Of a stretch of 64,000 nucleotides of DNA, positions 25,935-35,332 are shown in pieces. Within the stretch, counting starts at the first letter, position 1, and each line of letters starts with the position of its first letter. The DNA comes from Micromonospora musae. GTDB lineage: Bacteria > Actinomycetota > Actinomycetes > Mycobacteriales > Micromonosporaceae. The notes under the pieces were generated by a model. The model did not search any database, had not been told where the DNA came from, and saw only the letters and a list, made by a program, of their open reading frames with translations. The stretch lies in NCBI RefSeq assembly GCF_003626635.1, contig NZ_RAZT01000005.1, positions 62,001 through 126,000 on the forward strand. The letters run 5' to 3'. The position numbers and the translations under genes are program-made.

Positions 25935-26462
25935 TCAGGGCTCGGTCGGCAGGCTCACGTTCGCGATGACGCCGAGGATGATCACCAGGATGCCCAGGAC
26001 CACAGCGACGGCACCGCAGATCAGACCGGCCTTCGCCTGCCCGCCGTTGCTCGCCTGCCCCTGGTCGGCCTTCTGCTTGGCCAGGTAACCGGTGATGATG
26101 CCGGCGATGCCGACGGGGATGCCGAGGTAGAAGCAGCACACCAGCGGGATGGCCGCGATGCCGAGGATCATCGACACCAGGCCGAGCGTGTTGTTCTGGC
26201 CCGACGGCTGCGGGTAGCCGGCGTTCGGGTACGTCGGCGCCCCGCCGTACGGCTGCTGCTGGCCGTAGGGGTCCTGGTACGGCTGGCCGTACGGGGGCTG
26301 CGGGTTCTGGGGGTTCTGCGGCTGGCCGTACGGCTGGCCGGGGGTGGGCTGCTGCCCGTAGGGAGCGGCCGGCGGCGGGCTGTACGGATCGTGCGGCTGG
26401 GCGGTCGGATCCTGGTTGGGCTGCTGGCCGTGGGGGTCCTGACCGGGGTAACCGGGCTGCAT
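25935..26462 (-). CDS. DUF4190-like small membrane protein with Pro/Gln/Tyr-rich N-terminus
   Basis: 175 aa. The first ~90 residues are low complexity, rich in Pro, Gln, Gly and Tyr (repeats of GQPYGQPQNP and PYGQPYQDPYGQ). Two membrane segments follow (LGLVSMILGIAAIPLVCCFYLGI and AVAVVLGILVIILGVIANV), separated by GIAGIITGYLAKQKA, the arrangement of DUF4190-type proteins. No enzyme motif. A membrane gene also lies near perM/purN in mycobacteria, but I cannot claim orthology. It is divergent from purN. Confidence 0.78.
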   Translation of the reverse strand: MQPGYPGQDPHGQQPNQDPTAQPHDPYSPPPAAPYGQQPTPGQPYGQPQNPQNPQPPYGQPYQDPYGQQQPYGGAPTYPNAGYPQPSGQNNTLGLVSMILGIAAIPLVCCFYLGIPVGIAGIITGYLAKQKADQGQASNGGQAKAGLICGAVAVVLGILVIILGVIANVSLPTEP

Positions 26463-26870
26463 TCGACGAGGCTCCTTGGCTGTGTCCGTCGGTTCGTGTC
26501 GGTGTTGCTACTCATGATCGCGCCGATGTCCCGGGCACGCACCACCCCCAACACGTGATGCCGGTGATCCGGGTTCACCTGCGGCGGCGGTCGAGGGTGC
26601 GACCAGCGGGCCGGTCACCCCGTCGGGAGGTCGTTCCGCCGCGGGAACGGCCGTCGCGTCGGGCCGTGGGGTGGCGGTCAGCCGGCGTCGGGGATGTTCA
26701 CGGCGGTGGGCGACCTCCTGTCGTCGACGCGGCGGGTCGGCGACGCGGGACGCGTGGCGGAAAGACGCGCCGACCCGGGGCGAGCGGCAGCGTACCGCCT
26801 GAACGCCGCCCGGGTGGGCGGCGCGCCGCCCAGACGCCGATCACTCTGACCTGCCCGATAGGGTTGCCGG
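26463..26870 (+). promoter_or_regulatory. Intergenic region with leaderless purN promoter
   Basis: No gene is supported here. TAGGGT at 26859-26864 ends six bases before the purN GTG (26871), placing the transcript start at or next to the start codon, as in leaderless mRNAs. The -35 side is poor. The left end should also carry the promoter of the minus-strand DUF4190-like gene, but no convincing hexamers are seen. Confidence 0.45.
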
Positions 26871-27491
26871 GTGCCCGAGCCCGTGCCCGCCGCCCGCATC
26901 GTCGTTCTCGTCTCCGGATCCGGGAGCAACCTCCACGCGCTGCTCGACGCGGCCGCCGACCCGGCGTACGGCGCGCAGGTGGTCGCGGTCGGCGCAGACC
27001 GTGACGGGATCGGTGGGCTGGACCACGCCGTGGCGGCCGGGCTGCCGACCTTCGTGGTGCCGCTCAAGGCGTACGACACCCGGGAGGAGTGGGACCGGGC
27101 GCTCACCGCGCAGGTCGCCGAGCACCGCCCCGACCTGGTCATCTCCGCCGGGTTCCTGAAGCTGGTCGGGCCGAACTTCCTCGCGGCCTTCGGCGACCGC
27201 TACCTGAACACGCACAACACGCTGCTGCCGGCATTCCCGGGCATCCACGGCCCGCGCGACGCCCTCGCCTACGGCGTGAAGATCAGCGGTGCCACGCTCT
27301 TCTTCGTCGACGCCGGGACGGACACCGGCCCGATCGTCGCGCAGGTGGCCGTGCCGGTGCTCGACGACGACGACGAGGAGACGCTCACCGAGCGCATCAA
27401 GTCGGCCGAGCGGCGCCAGCTCGTCGAGCAGGTCGGCCGCCTGGTACGGAACGGCTGGACGATCATCGGAAGAAAGGTCACGATCCCGTGA
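26871..27491 (+). CDS. purN: Phosphoribosylglycinamide formyltransferase
   Basis: 206 aa. It transfers formyl from 10-formyl-THF to GAR in purine synthesis. Landmarks: N-terminal [18 protein letters not shown], the active-site segment around [20 protein letters not shown] (Asn and His of the formyltransferase motif) and the catalytic Asp in [12 protein letters not shown]. It starts at GTG 26871 with a -10-like TAGGGT immediately upstream. Its stop overlaps the purH GTG (GTGA, 27488-27491). Confidence 0.93.
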   Translation: MPEPVPAARIVVLVSGSGSNLHALLDAAADPAYGAQVVAVGADRDGIGGLDHAVAAGLPTFVVPLKAYDTREEWDRALTAQVAEHRPDLVISAGFLKLVGPNFLAAFGDRYLNTHNTLLPAFPGIHGPRDALAYGVKISGATLFFVDAGTDTGPIVAQVAVPVLDDDDEETLTERIKSAERRQLVEQVGRLVRNGWTIIGRKVTIP

Positions 27492-29056
27492 GCTCCACTC
27501 AGGACGAGCGCCGCCCGATCAGGCGGGCGCTGGTCAGCGTCTACGACAAGACCGGCCTGGTCGAGCTGGCCCAGGCGCTGCACGCGGCCGGCGTGGAGAT
27601 CGTGTCGACCGGAAGCACGGCGGCGACGATCGCGGGAGCCGGGGTGCCGGTCACCGCGGTGGAGACGGTCACCGGGTTCCCCGAGGTCCTCGACGGTCGG
27701 GTCAAGACGCTGCACCCGAAGGTGCACGCCGGCCTCCTGGCGGACCTGCGCAAGCAGTCGCACGTCGACCAGCTGGACGAGCTGGGGGTGGCCGCGTTCG
27801 ACCTGCTGGTGAGCAACCTCTACCCGTTCCAGGCGACGGTCGCCTCCGGCGCGAGCCTGGACGAGTGCGTGGAGCAGATCGACATCGGTGGCCCGGCGAT
27901 GGTGCGTGCGGCGGCGAAGAACCACGCCTCGGTCGCGGTGGTGACCGACCCGTCGGGGTACTCGGCCCTGCGCGCCGCCCTCGACGCCGGGGGCTTCACC
28001 CTGACGCAGCGCCGGGCCCTGGCCGCCCGGGCGTTCGCCGACATCGCCGTGTACGACGTGGCGGTGGCGAACTGGTGCGCGGTGCAGCTGGGTGGGGAGC
28101 CGGAGTGGCCGGCCTTCGCCGGGTTGGCGCTGCGCTCCGACCGGGCACTGCGCTACGGCGAGAACCCGCACCAGGCGGCGGCGCTCTACACCGACCCGGA
28201 CGCGCCGGCGGGGCTGGCCCAGGCCGAGCAGCTGCACGGCAAGGAGATGTCCTACAACAACTACGTCGACGCGGACGCCGCGTGGCGGGCCGCGAACGAC
28301 TTCACCGACCAGCCGGCGGTCGCGATCATCAAGCACGCCAACCCGTGCGGCATCGCGGTCGGCACGGACGTCGCCGACGCGCACCGCAAGGCGCACGCCT
28401 GTGACCCGGTCTCCGCGTACGGCGGCGTGATCGCGGTCAACCGGCCGGTCTCGGTCGAGCTGGCCCGGCAGGTGGCCGACATCTTCACCGAGGTGCTGGT
28501 GGCGCCGGAGTTCGAGGCCGGCGCGGTCGAGGTCCTCCAGGCGAAGAAGAACCTCCGACTGCTGCGCGCCCCGGCCTGGAACCCGCCGCCGGCGGAGTGG
28601 CGGCAGGTCAGCGGTGGCGTGCTGGTGCAGCTGGCGGACCGGATCGACGCGGACGGCGACGACCCGGCGAGCTGGCGGCTCGCGACCGGCGAACCGGCCG
28701 ACGAGGCGACGCTGCGCGATCTCGCCTTCGCCTGGCGGGCGGTCCGGGCGGTGAAGAGCAACGCGATCCTGCTGGCCAAGGACGGGGCGACCGTCGGGGT
28801 CGGCATGGGCCAGGTGAACCGGGTCGACTCGGCGCAGCTCGCCGTCCGGCGGGCCGGCGCCGACCGGGCGAGTGGTTCGGTCTGCGCCTCGGACGCGTTC
28901 TTCCCGTTCGCCGACGGTCCGAAGATCCTTCTCGAGGCCGGCGTCCGGGCCATCGTGCAGCCCGGTGGCTCCATCCGTGACGAGGAGGTCATCGCGGCCG
29001 CCAAGGAGGCCGGCGTGACCATGTACCTGACCGGCACCCGCCACTTCTTCCACTGA
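27488..29056 (+). CDS. purH: Bifunctional AICAR formyltransferase / IMP cyclohydrolase
   Basis: 522 aa. N-terminal IMP cyclohydrolase ([38 protein letters not shown], the [15 protein letters not shown] motif) and C-terminal AICAR transformylase ([36 protein letters not shown], the final [10 protein letters not shown] and [12 protein letters not shown]). It catalyses the last two steps to IMP. GTG start coupled to the purN stop. A 15-bp hairpin follows. Confidence 0.95.
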   Translation: MSSTQDERRPIRRALVSVYDKTGLVELAQALHAAGVEIVSTGSTAATIAGAGVPVTAVETVTGFPEVLDGRVKTLHPKVHAGLLADLRKQSHVDQLDELGVAAFDLLVSNLYPFQATVASGASLDECVEQIDIGGPAMVRAAAKNHASVAVVTDPSGYSALRAALDAGGFTLTQRRALAARAFADIAVYDVAVANWCAVQLGGEPEWPAFAGLALRSDRALRYGENPHQAAALYTDPDAPAGLAQAEQLHGKEMSYNNYVDADAAWRAANDFTDQPAVAIIKHANPCGIAVGTDVADAHRKAHACDPVSAYGGVIAVNRPVSVELARQVADIFTEVLVAPEFEAGAVEVLQAKKNLRLLRAPAWNPPPAEWRQVSGGVLVQLADRIDADGDDPASWRLATGEPADEATLRDLAFAWRAVRAVKSNAILLAKDGATVGVGMGQVNRVDSAQLAVRRAGADRASGSVCASDAFFPFADGPKILLEAGVRAIVQPGGSIRDEEVIAAAKEAGVTMYLTGTRHFFH

Positions 29057-29065
29057 CTCCTCGCC

Positions 29066-29101
29066 CGACCGGGCCGCCCGTGCCTTCGGGTGGTCCGGTC
29101 G
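29066..29101 (+). terminator. Terminator after purH
   Basis: 15-bp stem (29066-29080 with 29087-29101) containing two wobble pairs, 6-base loop, 9 bases after the purH stop. Confidence 0.75.
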
Positions 29102-29131
29102 TGCTCGGCCGGTGGGCCTCTCCGCATACGA

Positions 29132-29185
29132 CGCGCCCCGCGGGCCACGAACCCTGTCTCGGCAGGGCGTGGCACGCGGGGCGCG
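29132..29185 (-). terminator. Terminator of oligopeptide operon 2
   Basis: Long interrupted hairpin: CGCGCCCCGCG / CGCGGGGCGCG (11 bp), then GCCACG / CGTGGC (6 bp) and CCCTG / CAGGG (5 bp) toward the loop. It lies 14 bases past the end of the last operon 2 gene on the minus strand. Confidence 0.7.
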
Positions 29186-29198
29186 AACGTCGGGCGGG

Positions 29199-30230
29199 TC
29201 AGGCGGCCGTGGGGCGCACCTCGGCGAAGTGGCAGGCCGAGGGGTGCGGGTCGGCGGCCCGCGCGATGGTGAGCGGCTCCTCCCGGGCGCAGATGTCCTG
29301 CGCCTTCCAGCACCGGGTGCGGAAGCGGCAGCCCGACGGCGGGTCGGCCGGCGAGGGGACGTCACCGGTCAGCCGGATGATGTTCCGCTCGTGGCGTACC
29401 TCCGGGTCCGGCACCGGCACGGCGGAGAGCAGCGCCTGGGTGTACGGGTGGGTGGCCCGCTCGTAGATCTCGTCCTCGGTGCCGATCTCCACGATCTTGC
29501 CGAGGTACATGACGCCGACCCGGTCCGCGATGTGCCGCACCACGGACAGGTCGTGCGCGATGAAGATGTACGAGAGCCCCAGCTCGTCCTGGAGCTGTTC
29601 CAGCAGGTTGATCACCTGGGCCTGGATGGAGACGTCCAGCGCCGACACCGGCTCGTCGCAGACGATGATCTCTGGACGCAGGGCGAGCGCCCGGGCGATC
29701 CCGATGCGCTGCCGCTGACCACCGGAGAACTGGTGCGGGTACCGGTTGATGTGCTCCGGGTTGAGCCCGACCAGGTCCAGCAGCTCCTGGACGCGCTTGC
29801 GGCGGCTGCCCTTCGGCGCGGCGTCCGAGTGGATCTCGAACGGCTCGCCGATGATGTCGCCGACCGTCATCCGCGGGTTCAGCGAGGTGTACGGGTCCTG
29901 CATCACCATCTGCATGTTCCGCCGCAGCCGGCGCAGTTCGCCGCCGGAGGACTTGAACAGGTCCCGCCCCTCCAGGGTGGCGCTGCCCGAGGTCGGCGTC
30001 TCCAGCCGCATCAGCATCCGGGCCAGCGTCGACTTGCCGCAGCCGGACTCGCCGACGATGCCGAGGGTCTCGCCCCGGCGCAGCTCGAAGCTGACCCCGT
30101 CGACGGCCTTGACCGCGCCGACGTGCTTCTTGAACAGCACGCCCTGCGTGATCGGGAAGTGCTTCATCAGGTTGTCAACCGAGAGGATGGTCTCGCCGCG
30201 GACCTTGGTGGGGCTAGCGGGCGCTGTCAT
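29199..30230 (-). CDS. Oligopeptide ABC transporter ATPase, DppF type (operon 2)
   Basis: 343 aa. Walker [10 protein letters not shown]-loop [13 protein letters not shown], signature SGGQRQR, Walker [14 protein letters not shown]-loop IAHDLS; C-terminal oligopeptide extension with [14 protein letters not shown]. It is strongly similar along its length to the operon 1 protein at 14626-15642, so the two operons share ancestry. The start overlaps the end of the DppD-type gene by 17 bases, the arrangement also seen (8 bases) in operon 1. Confidence 0.92.
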   Translation of the reverse strand: MTAPASPTKVRGETILSVDNLMKHFPITQGVLFKKHVGAVKAVDGVSFELRRGETLGIVGESGCGKSTLARMLMRLETPTSGSATLEGRDLFKSSGGELRRLRRNMQMVMQDPYTSLNPRMTVGDIIGEPFEIHSDAAPKGSRRKRVQELLDLVGLNPEHINRYPHQFSGGQRQRIGIARALALRPEIIVCDEPVSALDVSIQAQVINLLEQLQDELGLSYIFIAHDLSVVRHIADRVGVMYLGKIVEIGTEDEIYERATHPYTQALLSAVPVPDPEVRHERNIIRLTGDVPSPADPPSGCRFRTRCWKAQDICAREEPLTIARAADPHPSACHFAEVRPTAA

Positions 30231-31251
30231 CGAGCACCTCCTGCGCGAAGTGACATTCGCTGGTCCGGCCGTCGCCGAGGACCAGGCTGTGCGGCACCAC
30301 GTCCACGCAGACCTGCTGCACGTACGGGCACCGCGGGTGGAACGGGCAGCCGGACGGGATCCGCATCAGGTTCGGTGGCAGTCCCTTGATCGTCGCGAGC
30401 TCCTGGCCCTTGACGTCCAGGCGCGGGATCGACTCCAGCAACCCCTTGGTGTACGGGTGCGCCGGCGCCCGGTAGAGCGAGCGGACGTCGGCGTGCTCGA
30501 CGATGCGACCGGCGTACATGACCGCGATCCGGTCCGCCACGCCGGCGACCACACCCAGGTCGTGGGTGATCAGGATCATCGCCATGCCGAGTTCCCGGCG
30601 CAGGTCGGCGAGGAGGTCCATGATCTGGGCCTGCACGGTGACGTCGAGCGCGGTGGTCGGCTCGTCGGCGATCAGCACCTTCGGGTTGAGCGCCAGCGCC
30701 ATCGCAATCATGACGCGCTGCCGCATACCGCCGGAGAACTGGTGCGGGTAGTCGCCGATCCGCCGCTCGGCGGCCGGGATCTTCACCAGGTCCATCAGCT
30801 CGATGGCCCGCTTGCGGGCGTCGGCGCGGGACATCCCCTCGCGCTTGCGCAGCGTCTCGGCGATCTGCCAGCCGACCGGGAAGACCGGGTTCAGCGCGGA
30901 GAGCGCGTCCTGGAAGATCATCGCGATCTCCTTGCCGCGCACCTGCCGGCGCTGCTCCTCCGACTGGGAGAGCAGGTCGCGTCCCTGGTAGAGGATCTGG
31001 CCGGAGCGGACGTGCGCGGGTGGGGTGTCCAGGATGCCCATGATCGCCTGGGCGGTCACCGACTTGCCGGAGCCGGATTCGCCGAGCACGGCGAGCGTCT
31101 CTCCGGCGTCGAGGTGGTACGACACCCCGTTGATCACCTTGGCCACGCCCTCGTTGGTGCGGAACTCGACGTGCAGGTCCCGGACCTCGAGCAGGTGGCC
31201 ACCCTCCGGCGTCGCGGAGGCGGGTGTGGGTTGGACGACGGCGTCGGTCAT
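30214..31251 (-). CDS. Oligopeptide ABC transporter ATPase, DppD type (operon 2)
   Basis: 345 aa. Walker A GESGSGKS, signature SGGMRQR, Walker [14 protein letters not shown]-loop ITHDLG, and the C-terminal extension [14 protein letters not shown] with CHF. The same length as its operon 1 counterpart. Its ATG overlaps the stop of a 21-residue bridging ORF (ATGA, 31248-31251), suggesting coupling to the upstream permease gene. Confidence 0.92.
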   Translation of the reverse strand: MTDAVVQPTPASATPEGGHLLEVRDLHVEFRTNEGVAKVINGVSYHLDAGETLAVLGESGSGKSVTAQAIMGILDTPPAHVRSGQILYQGRDLLSQSEEQRRQVRGKEIAMIFQDALSALNPVFPVGWQIAETLRKREGMSRADARKRAIELMDLVKIPAAERRIGDYPHQFSGGMRQRVMIAMALALNPKVLIADEPTTALDVTVQAQIMDLLADLRRELGMAMILITHDLGVVAGVADRIAVMYAGRIVEHADVRSLYRAPAHPYTKGLLESIPRLDVKGQELATIKGLPPNLMRIPSGCPFHPRCPYVQQVCVDVVPHSLVLGDGRTSECHFAQEVLDDSAR

Positions 31252-31313
31252 GACTGGTCTGCCTTTCCGCTCGCGACTGCGGGGCTCGCTTCGCTCACTG
31301 CTCGCGTTGGCAT
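31248..31313 (-). CDS. Bridging mini-ORF between permease and ATPase genes (operon 2)
   Basis: 22 codons from ATG at 31313, four bases after the stop of the DppC-type gene, to TGA overlapping the ATG of the DppD-type gene. The peptide begins MPTRAVSEASPAVASGK. It contains the same AGCGAAGCGAGC-type core as the other bridges. The equivalent operon 1 gap is only 11 bases. Translation is plausible from geometry; no SD of note. Confidence 0.35.
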   Translation of the reverse strand: MPTRAVSEASPAVASGKADQS

Positions 31314-31317
31314 CGAC

Positions 31318-32271
31318 TCACCGCAGCTTCGGGTCGAAGGCGTCACGGATCGCGTCGCCGAGCATGATGAAGGCGAGCACGGTCAGCGCGAGGAAGGTCG
31401 AGGGGACGAGCAGCGGCGTGGACGACTCCCGCATGTGAACCCGGCCGGTGTCGATGTCCTGGCCCCAGGAGATGGTCTCCTGGCTGAGGCCGATGCCGAG
31501 GAACGAGAGGGTCGCCTCAGCGGCGATGAACGAGCCGAGCGCGATGGTCAGCACCACGATGGCGGGAGCGAGCGCGTTCGGCAGGATGTGCCGCAGCATG
31601 ATCCGGAGGTGGCCGGCGCCGAGCATCCGGGCCGCCGCCACGTAGTCCTGCTCCTTCGCGGTGATCACCGAGGAGCGGACCACCCGGGCGGCGGTGGTCC
31701 AGCCGAGGACTGCCAGCACCAGCACGACCGCGCCGAGCCGGAAGTTCGGGTTGTCCGTGCCGATCCGCTTGAGCAGGACGATCGCGGCGAGCAGCAGCGG
31801 GATGCCGAGCACGATGTCGATCACCCGGGAGAGCACCGCGTCGGCCCAGCCGCCGAAGTAGCCGGCGAGCAGCCCGACCGCGAGCGCGATGACGCCGGTG
31901 ATCAGCGCGGAGAGCGCGCCGACGAGCAGCGACGCCCGGGTCCCGTAGACCGCCCGGGCGTACGTGTCGCAGCCCTGGAACCCGAACCCGAAGATGGCCC
32001 CGCCGGACGGGCCCTGGTTCTGCCGGTCGAGCGCACAGTCCTTCGGATCGCTGCCGGTGAAGAGGCTCGGGAAGATCGCCATCAGCGTGACGATCACGAC
32101 CAGAAGCAGCGCGATCCAGAAGATCGGCTTGCGGCGCAGGTCGCGCCACGCGTCCCCGGCCAGGCTGCGCGGCTTGTTCGGGCCGACCTGGTTGGGCGTG
32201 CCGGGCTCACCCGAGGGACCACGCCGGGCGGCCTGGTTCTCGGTGGCGGCCACCGTTTCGAAGTCACTCAT
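31318..32271 (-). CDS. Oligopeptide ABC transporter permease, DppC type (operon 2)
   Basis: 317 aa. Hydrophilic N-terminus, then SLAGDAWRDLRRKPIFWIAL and the first helix. An extracytoplasmic loop of ~60 residues has two cysteines (KDCALDRQ and FQGCDTYAR), an insertion absent from the operon 1 protein. Then five more helices and the EAA loop YVAAARMLGAGHLRIMLRHIL. The ATG at 32271 overlaps the stop of the triple-module mini-ORF (ATGA). Upstream codons belong to that mini-ORF region in another frame, supporting this start. Confidence 0.9.
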   Translation of the reverse strand: MSDFETVAATENQAARRGPSGEPGTPNQVGPNKPRSLAGDAWRDLRRKPIFWIALLLVVIVTLMAIFPSLFTGSDPKDCALDRQNQGPSGGAIFGFGFQGCDTYARAVYGTRASLLVGALSALITGVIALAVGLLAGYFGGWADAVLSRVIDIVLGIPLLLAAIVLLKRIGTDNPNFRLGAVVLVLAVLGWTTAARVVRSSVITAKEQDYVAAARMLGAGHLRIMLRHILPNALAPAIVVLTIALGSFIAAEATLSFLGIGLSQETISWGQDIDTGRVHMRESSTPLLVPSTFLALTVLAFIMLGDAIRDAFDPKLR

Positions 32272-32507
32272 GCCTGCACCTCGCTCCGCTCTGTGCCGGC
32301 ATGAGCGCCCAAGCACGCTGCGTTGATCATTCGTCCGCCGCACTCACTCGGCGCACCCCCTCGCTGCGCTACGGGGCGCGCCGAGCCGCGGGACACTGCG
32401 CTGATGATTCGCTCGCTGCGCTCACTCGGCGCACCCCCTCGCTGCGCTCCGGGGCGCGCCGAGGCGGGGAACACTGCGCTGATGATTCGCTCGCTGCGCT
32501 CACTCAT
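32268..32507 (-). CDS. Bridging mini-ORF, three 26-residue modules
   Basis: 79 residues: Met plus three modules of exactly 26 residues, starting SERSERIISAVFPASARP, SERSERIISAVSRGSARP and SECGGRMINAACLGAHAG, the last ending TERSEVQA. Its ATG overlaps the end of the DppB-type gene by 8 bases, and its TGA overlaps the DppC-type ATG, exactly as the single-module bridge does in operon 1. GAGGA lies six bases before the ATG. No known domain. Likely a translated linker with little sequence constraint on the peptide. Confidence 0.5.
   Translation of the reverse strand: MSERSERIISAVFPASARPGAQRGGAPSERSERIISAVSRGSARPVAQRGGAPSECGGRMINAACLGAHAGTERSEVQA
32320..32507. repeat. 78-bp tandem repeat in the permease intergenic bridge
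   Basis: Units start at 32320, 32398 and 32476 (period 78 bases; the third is cut after 32 bases by the DppB-type gene). Units 2 and 3 are nearly identical over their shared part and unit 1 is more diverged. The period is a multiple of three, so the mini-ORF frame survives expansion. Confidence 0.88.
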
Positions 32508-33438
32508 AGCGGATCCTCGGGTCGAGTACGGCGTACAGGACGTCCACCACCAGGTTCGAGACCAGGTAGACCACGACGAGCACGCTGACGATGCCCACCA
32601 CGAGGGGGCCGTCCTCGGTGCGGATGCCGCGGAAGAGGTTGAAGCCCACGCCGGGGATGTTGAACACGCCCTCCGTGATGATCGCGCCGCTCATCAGGTT
32701 GCCCAGCTCGACACCGAGGAAGGTGACCACCGGGATCAGCGAGTTGCGCAGCACGTGGACGCTGACGATGCGCCGCTTCAGCAGGCCCTTCGATCGCGCG
32801 GTGCGGACGTAGTCGGAGCGCAGGTTCTCCGCCACCGACGTGCGGGTCAGCCGCAGCGCGGTGGCCAGTGAGAGCGAGCCGAGCACGATGCCGGGCAGCA
32901 GCAGCGCGTAGAAGTCGGGCTCCGCGCCGGCGGTGGGCGGGAAGAGCTGCCACTTGACGCCCAGGAAGAACTGGGCGAGGGGAGCCAGCACGATGGTCGG
33001 GATGCCGAGCACCAGCAGCGTCAGCACCAGCGTGGAGTTGTCGAAGATGCCGGCGCGGCGGATGCCGGCGATCACGCCGGCCGTGACGCCGAAGATCACG
33101 GCGACCGCGAGCGCGATGAGGGCGAGCTTCACGGTGACCGGCCACGCCTGCTGGAGGATCTCACCGATCTTCCGGCCGGTCAGCGACTGGCCCAGGTCGC
33201 CCTGGAGCAGGCTCCTGATGTAGTCGAAGTAGCGGTAGAAGAAGCCTCCGACGCCGGTCGCGTCGAGGTGGTACTTCTCCGTCAGGTATGCCCGCTGAGC
33301 GGCCGTCACCGGTCGCTCGCCGGCGAGTGCCTGGATCGGGTCGCCCTGGCCGGCGAACATCAGCGCGTAGACGATCAGCGTGGTCCCGAAGAAGGCCAGG
33401 ACCATCTGTAGGAGGCGCCGCAGGATGTAGCGGAACAT
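32500..33438 (-). CDS. Oligopeptide ABC transporter permease, DppB type (operon 2)
   Basis: 312 aa. MFRYILRRLLQMVLAFFG start, first helix, then the P-loop-like extracytoplasmic segment (FAGQGDPIQALAGERPVTAAQ), five further helices and the EAA loop YVRTARSKGLLKRRIVSVHVLRN. The C-terminus (VLDPRIRYE) matches operon 1's (ALDPRIRYE), and the DNA at this junction is nearly identical. ATG at 33438 chosen for the canonical permease N-terminus; upstream residues are Pro/Arg-rich and not protein-like. Confidence 0.9.
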   Translation of the reverse strand: MFRYILRRLLQMVLAFFGTTLIVYALMFAGQGDPIQALAGERPVTAAQRAYLTEKYHLDATGVGGFFYRYFDYIRSLLQGDLGQSLTGRKIGEILQQAWPVTVKLALIALAVAVIFGVTAGVIAGIRRAGIFDNSTLVLTLLVLGIPTIVLAPLAQFFLGVKWQLFPPTAGAEPDFYALLLPGIVLGSLSLATALRLTRTSVAENLRSDYVRTARSKGLLKRRIVSVHVLRNSLIPVVTFLGVELGNLMSGAIITEGVFNIPGVGFNLFRGIRTEDGPLVVGIVSVLVVVYLVSNLVVDVLYAVLDPRIRYE

Positions 33439-33589
33439 ACTTTCCAGTCTCTCCGGAAAAAGGCGAAAGGGTCGCGAGACGACATCTCTGGTCGAACCGG
33501 AAACACCTGCGACCCGGTCCTCGGCCCCGACCGGGGCCGGCGCCGGAACCGGCCCGGACGCCGAGCGACCGGGCCGGTTCGGATGTGCC

Positions 33590-33619
33590 CGGGCCACCCG
33601 GGCTTCCCCGGGTGGCCCG
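33590..33619 (-). terminator. Intra-operon hairpin after the operon 2 binding-protein gene
   Basis: 13-bp stem CGGGCCACCCGGG / CCCGGGTGGCCCG (one wobble-free run) with a 4-base loop, 14 bases past the binding-protein stop. It mirrors the 17-bp hairpin in the same position of operon 1. No T tract, so probable partial termination or mRNA 3'-end stabilisation. Confidence 0.7.
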
Positions 33620-33632
33620 CGCCGCGGTCAGC

Positions 33633-35234
33633 TCAGCTGGCCGCCTCGACCTTCAGCAGGTTGACGCGCTGGAACAGGTCCATCTCGACGCTCTTGACCT
33701 TGGACGAGTGCCCGAACACGTTCTCGCCGAAGCGGAGCGGGATCACCGGCATGTCCTTGGCCAGGATGTCCTCGGCCTGCTGGTACTTCTTGATCGCCTC
33801 TTCCTGGGTGGGCGCCGCGGAGCCCTCCTTGACCAGGCGGTCGAACTCCTTGTTGCTGTAGCCGTAGTAGTTCGACGAGCCGTTGGTGCTGTACAGCGGG
33901 CCGAGGTAGTCCTCCATGGACGGGTAGTCCATGACCCAGCCCAGCCGGAACATGCCCACCGGCTGCTTCTTCTCGACCTTGTTCAGCAGGTCGGCGAACT
34001 TCGGCTCGGCGGAGCCGACGACCTCGACGCCCAGGTTGGCCTTGAGCTGGTTGGCCGTGGCGTCGACCCAGTCCTTGTGACCGCCGTCCCCGTTGTAGGA
34101 GATGGTGATCTTCGCGGGGCCGCCGGCGGCCTGGTACAGCCGCTTGGCCTCGGTCGGGTTGAACTCACCGGCCGCACCCGCGGTGTTGTCCCGGTAGCCC
34201 GGGAGCACCGGCGAGACGAACGAACGGGCCGGCTGCTGCGAGTTCTTGAAGATCGACTTCGTGATCTCGTCGCGGTCGATCGCCATCGAGATGGCCTTGC
34301 GCACGTCCGGGTTCTGGAAGTCCTTGTCGAACGTCGGGAACGCCAGGAACTGGAACGACGACATCGGGCTGGTCTGGTACCGGTCGCCGAGGTCGGTCTG
34401 CGCGGTGCTCAGGCTCTCCGTGGGGATCGTCGGGAGCACGTCCAGGTTGTCCGCCAGCAGGTCCGCGTACGCGGCGGTGAGCTGCTGGTAGATCCGGAAC
34501 TCGATGTTCTTCGCCTTCGGCTTGTCGAGCGGGTACGCGTCGTAGCGCTCGACCTCGATCTTGCTGTCGTGCTGCCAGGTGCCCTTCATCTTGAAGGGGC
34601 CCTGGCCGATCGGCGCCTGCTCGTAGTCGCTCTTCAGCACACCGGGCGCGGAGAACGCGGCGTCCGGCAGCGGGTAGAACGCGTTGTAGCCGAGCATCGT
34701 CTTGAAGTCGATGTACGGCGCCGACAGGGTCACCTGGAAGGTCAGGTCGTCCAGCTTCTTCAGGCCGGACATGGTCTTGGCCTTCGGGTGCTCGCCCTGG
34801 AGGTCCTCGTAGCCGGCGATCTTCTCGAAGAAGTAGCTGCCGCCCTGGCCGTTCGGCGCGTAGGCGCCGTAGTTCCAGGCGTTGATGTAGTCGTCGGACG
34901 TGACCTTCTCACCGTTGTGGAAGGTGAAGCCGTCCTTGAGCTTGATCGTCCAGGCCTTGTTGTCGGTCGACGTGACCGACTCGGCCGCGACCTCGACGGG
35001 CTTGTTCTGGGCGTCGTAGTCGACGAGCGGGCTGAACAGGCCGGAGACGACCTGGGAGCCGGACGTCTCGGTGGTGTTGGTCGGAACCAGGTGCTGCGGC
35101 TCGGCGATCTGAATGCTGACCGTGTCGGAGCCACTGCCGCCGGAGCCACCGTCGCCGCCGCTGCCGCAGGCCGCGAGGCCCAGCGTCACCGCAAGCGGGA
35201 GGGCGGTCCAGGCGGCGAGCCTACGAACTCGCAT
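33633..35234 (-). CDS. Oligopeptide ABC transporter substrate-binding lipoprotein (operon 2)
   Basis: 533 aa family 5 solute-binding protein. Signal peptide with lipobox LAAC (Cys23), Gly/Ser linker, then the bilobal domain (ISMAIDRDEITKSIF, DYPSMEDYLGPLYSTNG, final IPLRFGENVFGHSSKV). A homologue of the operon 1 protein but clearly diverged, so the two transporters probably differ in ligand. ATG at 35234 with GAGGAGATGAGGAGG upstream. Promoter candidate at 35304-35332. Confidence 0.92.
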   Translation of the reverse strand: MRVRRLAAWTALPLAVTLGLAACGSGGDGGSGGSGSDTVSIQIAEPQHLVPTNTTETSGSQVVSGLFSPLVDYDAQNKPVEVAAESVTSTDNKAWTIKLKDGFTFHNGEKVTSDDYINAWNYGAYAPNGQGGSYFFEKIAGYEDLQGEHPKAKTMSGLKKLDDLTFQVTLSAPYIDFKTMLGYNAFYPLPDAAFSAPGVLKSDYEQAPIGQGPFKMKGTWQHDSKIEVERYDAYPLDKPKAKNIEFRIYQQLTAAYADLLADNLDVLPTIPTESLSTAQTDLGDRYQTSPMSSFQFLAFPTFDKDFQNPDVRKAISMAIDRDEITKSIFKNSQQPARSFVSPVLPGYRDNTAGAAGEFNPTEAKRLYQAAGGPAKITISYNGDGGHKDWVDATANQLKANLGVEVVGSAEPKFADLLNKVEKKQPVGMFRLGWVMDYPSMEDYLGPLYSTNGSSNYYGYSNKEFDRLVKEGSAAPTQEEAIKKYQQAEDILAKDMPVIPLRFGENVFGHSSKVKSVEMDLFQRVNLLKVEAAS

Positions 35235-35303
35235 GAAGCCTCCTCATCTCCTCACACTGCGCAGTCGAGCCCGACGCTGGGTGACGCTGCGCAACGAGCG
35301 GCA

Positions 35304-35332
35304 ACGGTAGGCCGTTAACGCGACTTCGGCAA
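35304..35332 (-). promoter_or_regulatory. Candidate promoter of oligopeptide operon 2
   Basis: On the minus strand TTGCCG (35332-35327), 17 bases, TACCGT (35309-35304). The -10 lies inside TAAC-N6-CCGTTGC (35317-35301), the element shared with operon 1 (9750-9766). Predicted 5' leader about 60 bases. Confidence 0.5.

Noticed and set aside
29746..32304. Very long plus-strand frame opposite operon 2
   Set aside because: Antisense shadow of ABC transporter genes with no motif of its own; the minus-strand genes have Walker motifs and coupled starts.
29199..35234. Recent horizontal transfer of operon 2
   Set aside because: Codon use and GC match the neighbours, and the operon parallels operon 1 throughout; an old duplication or inheritance fits better.
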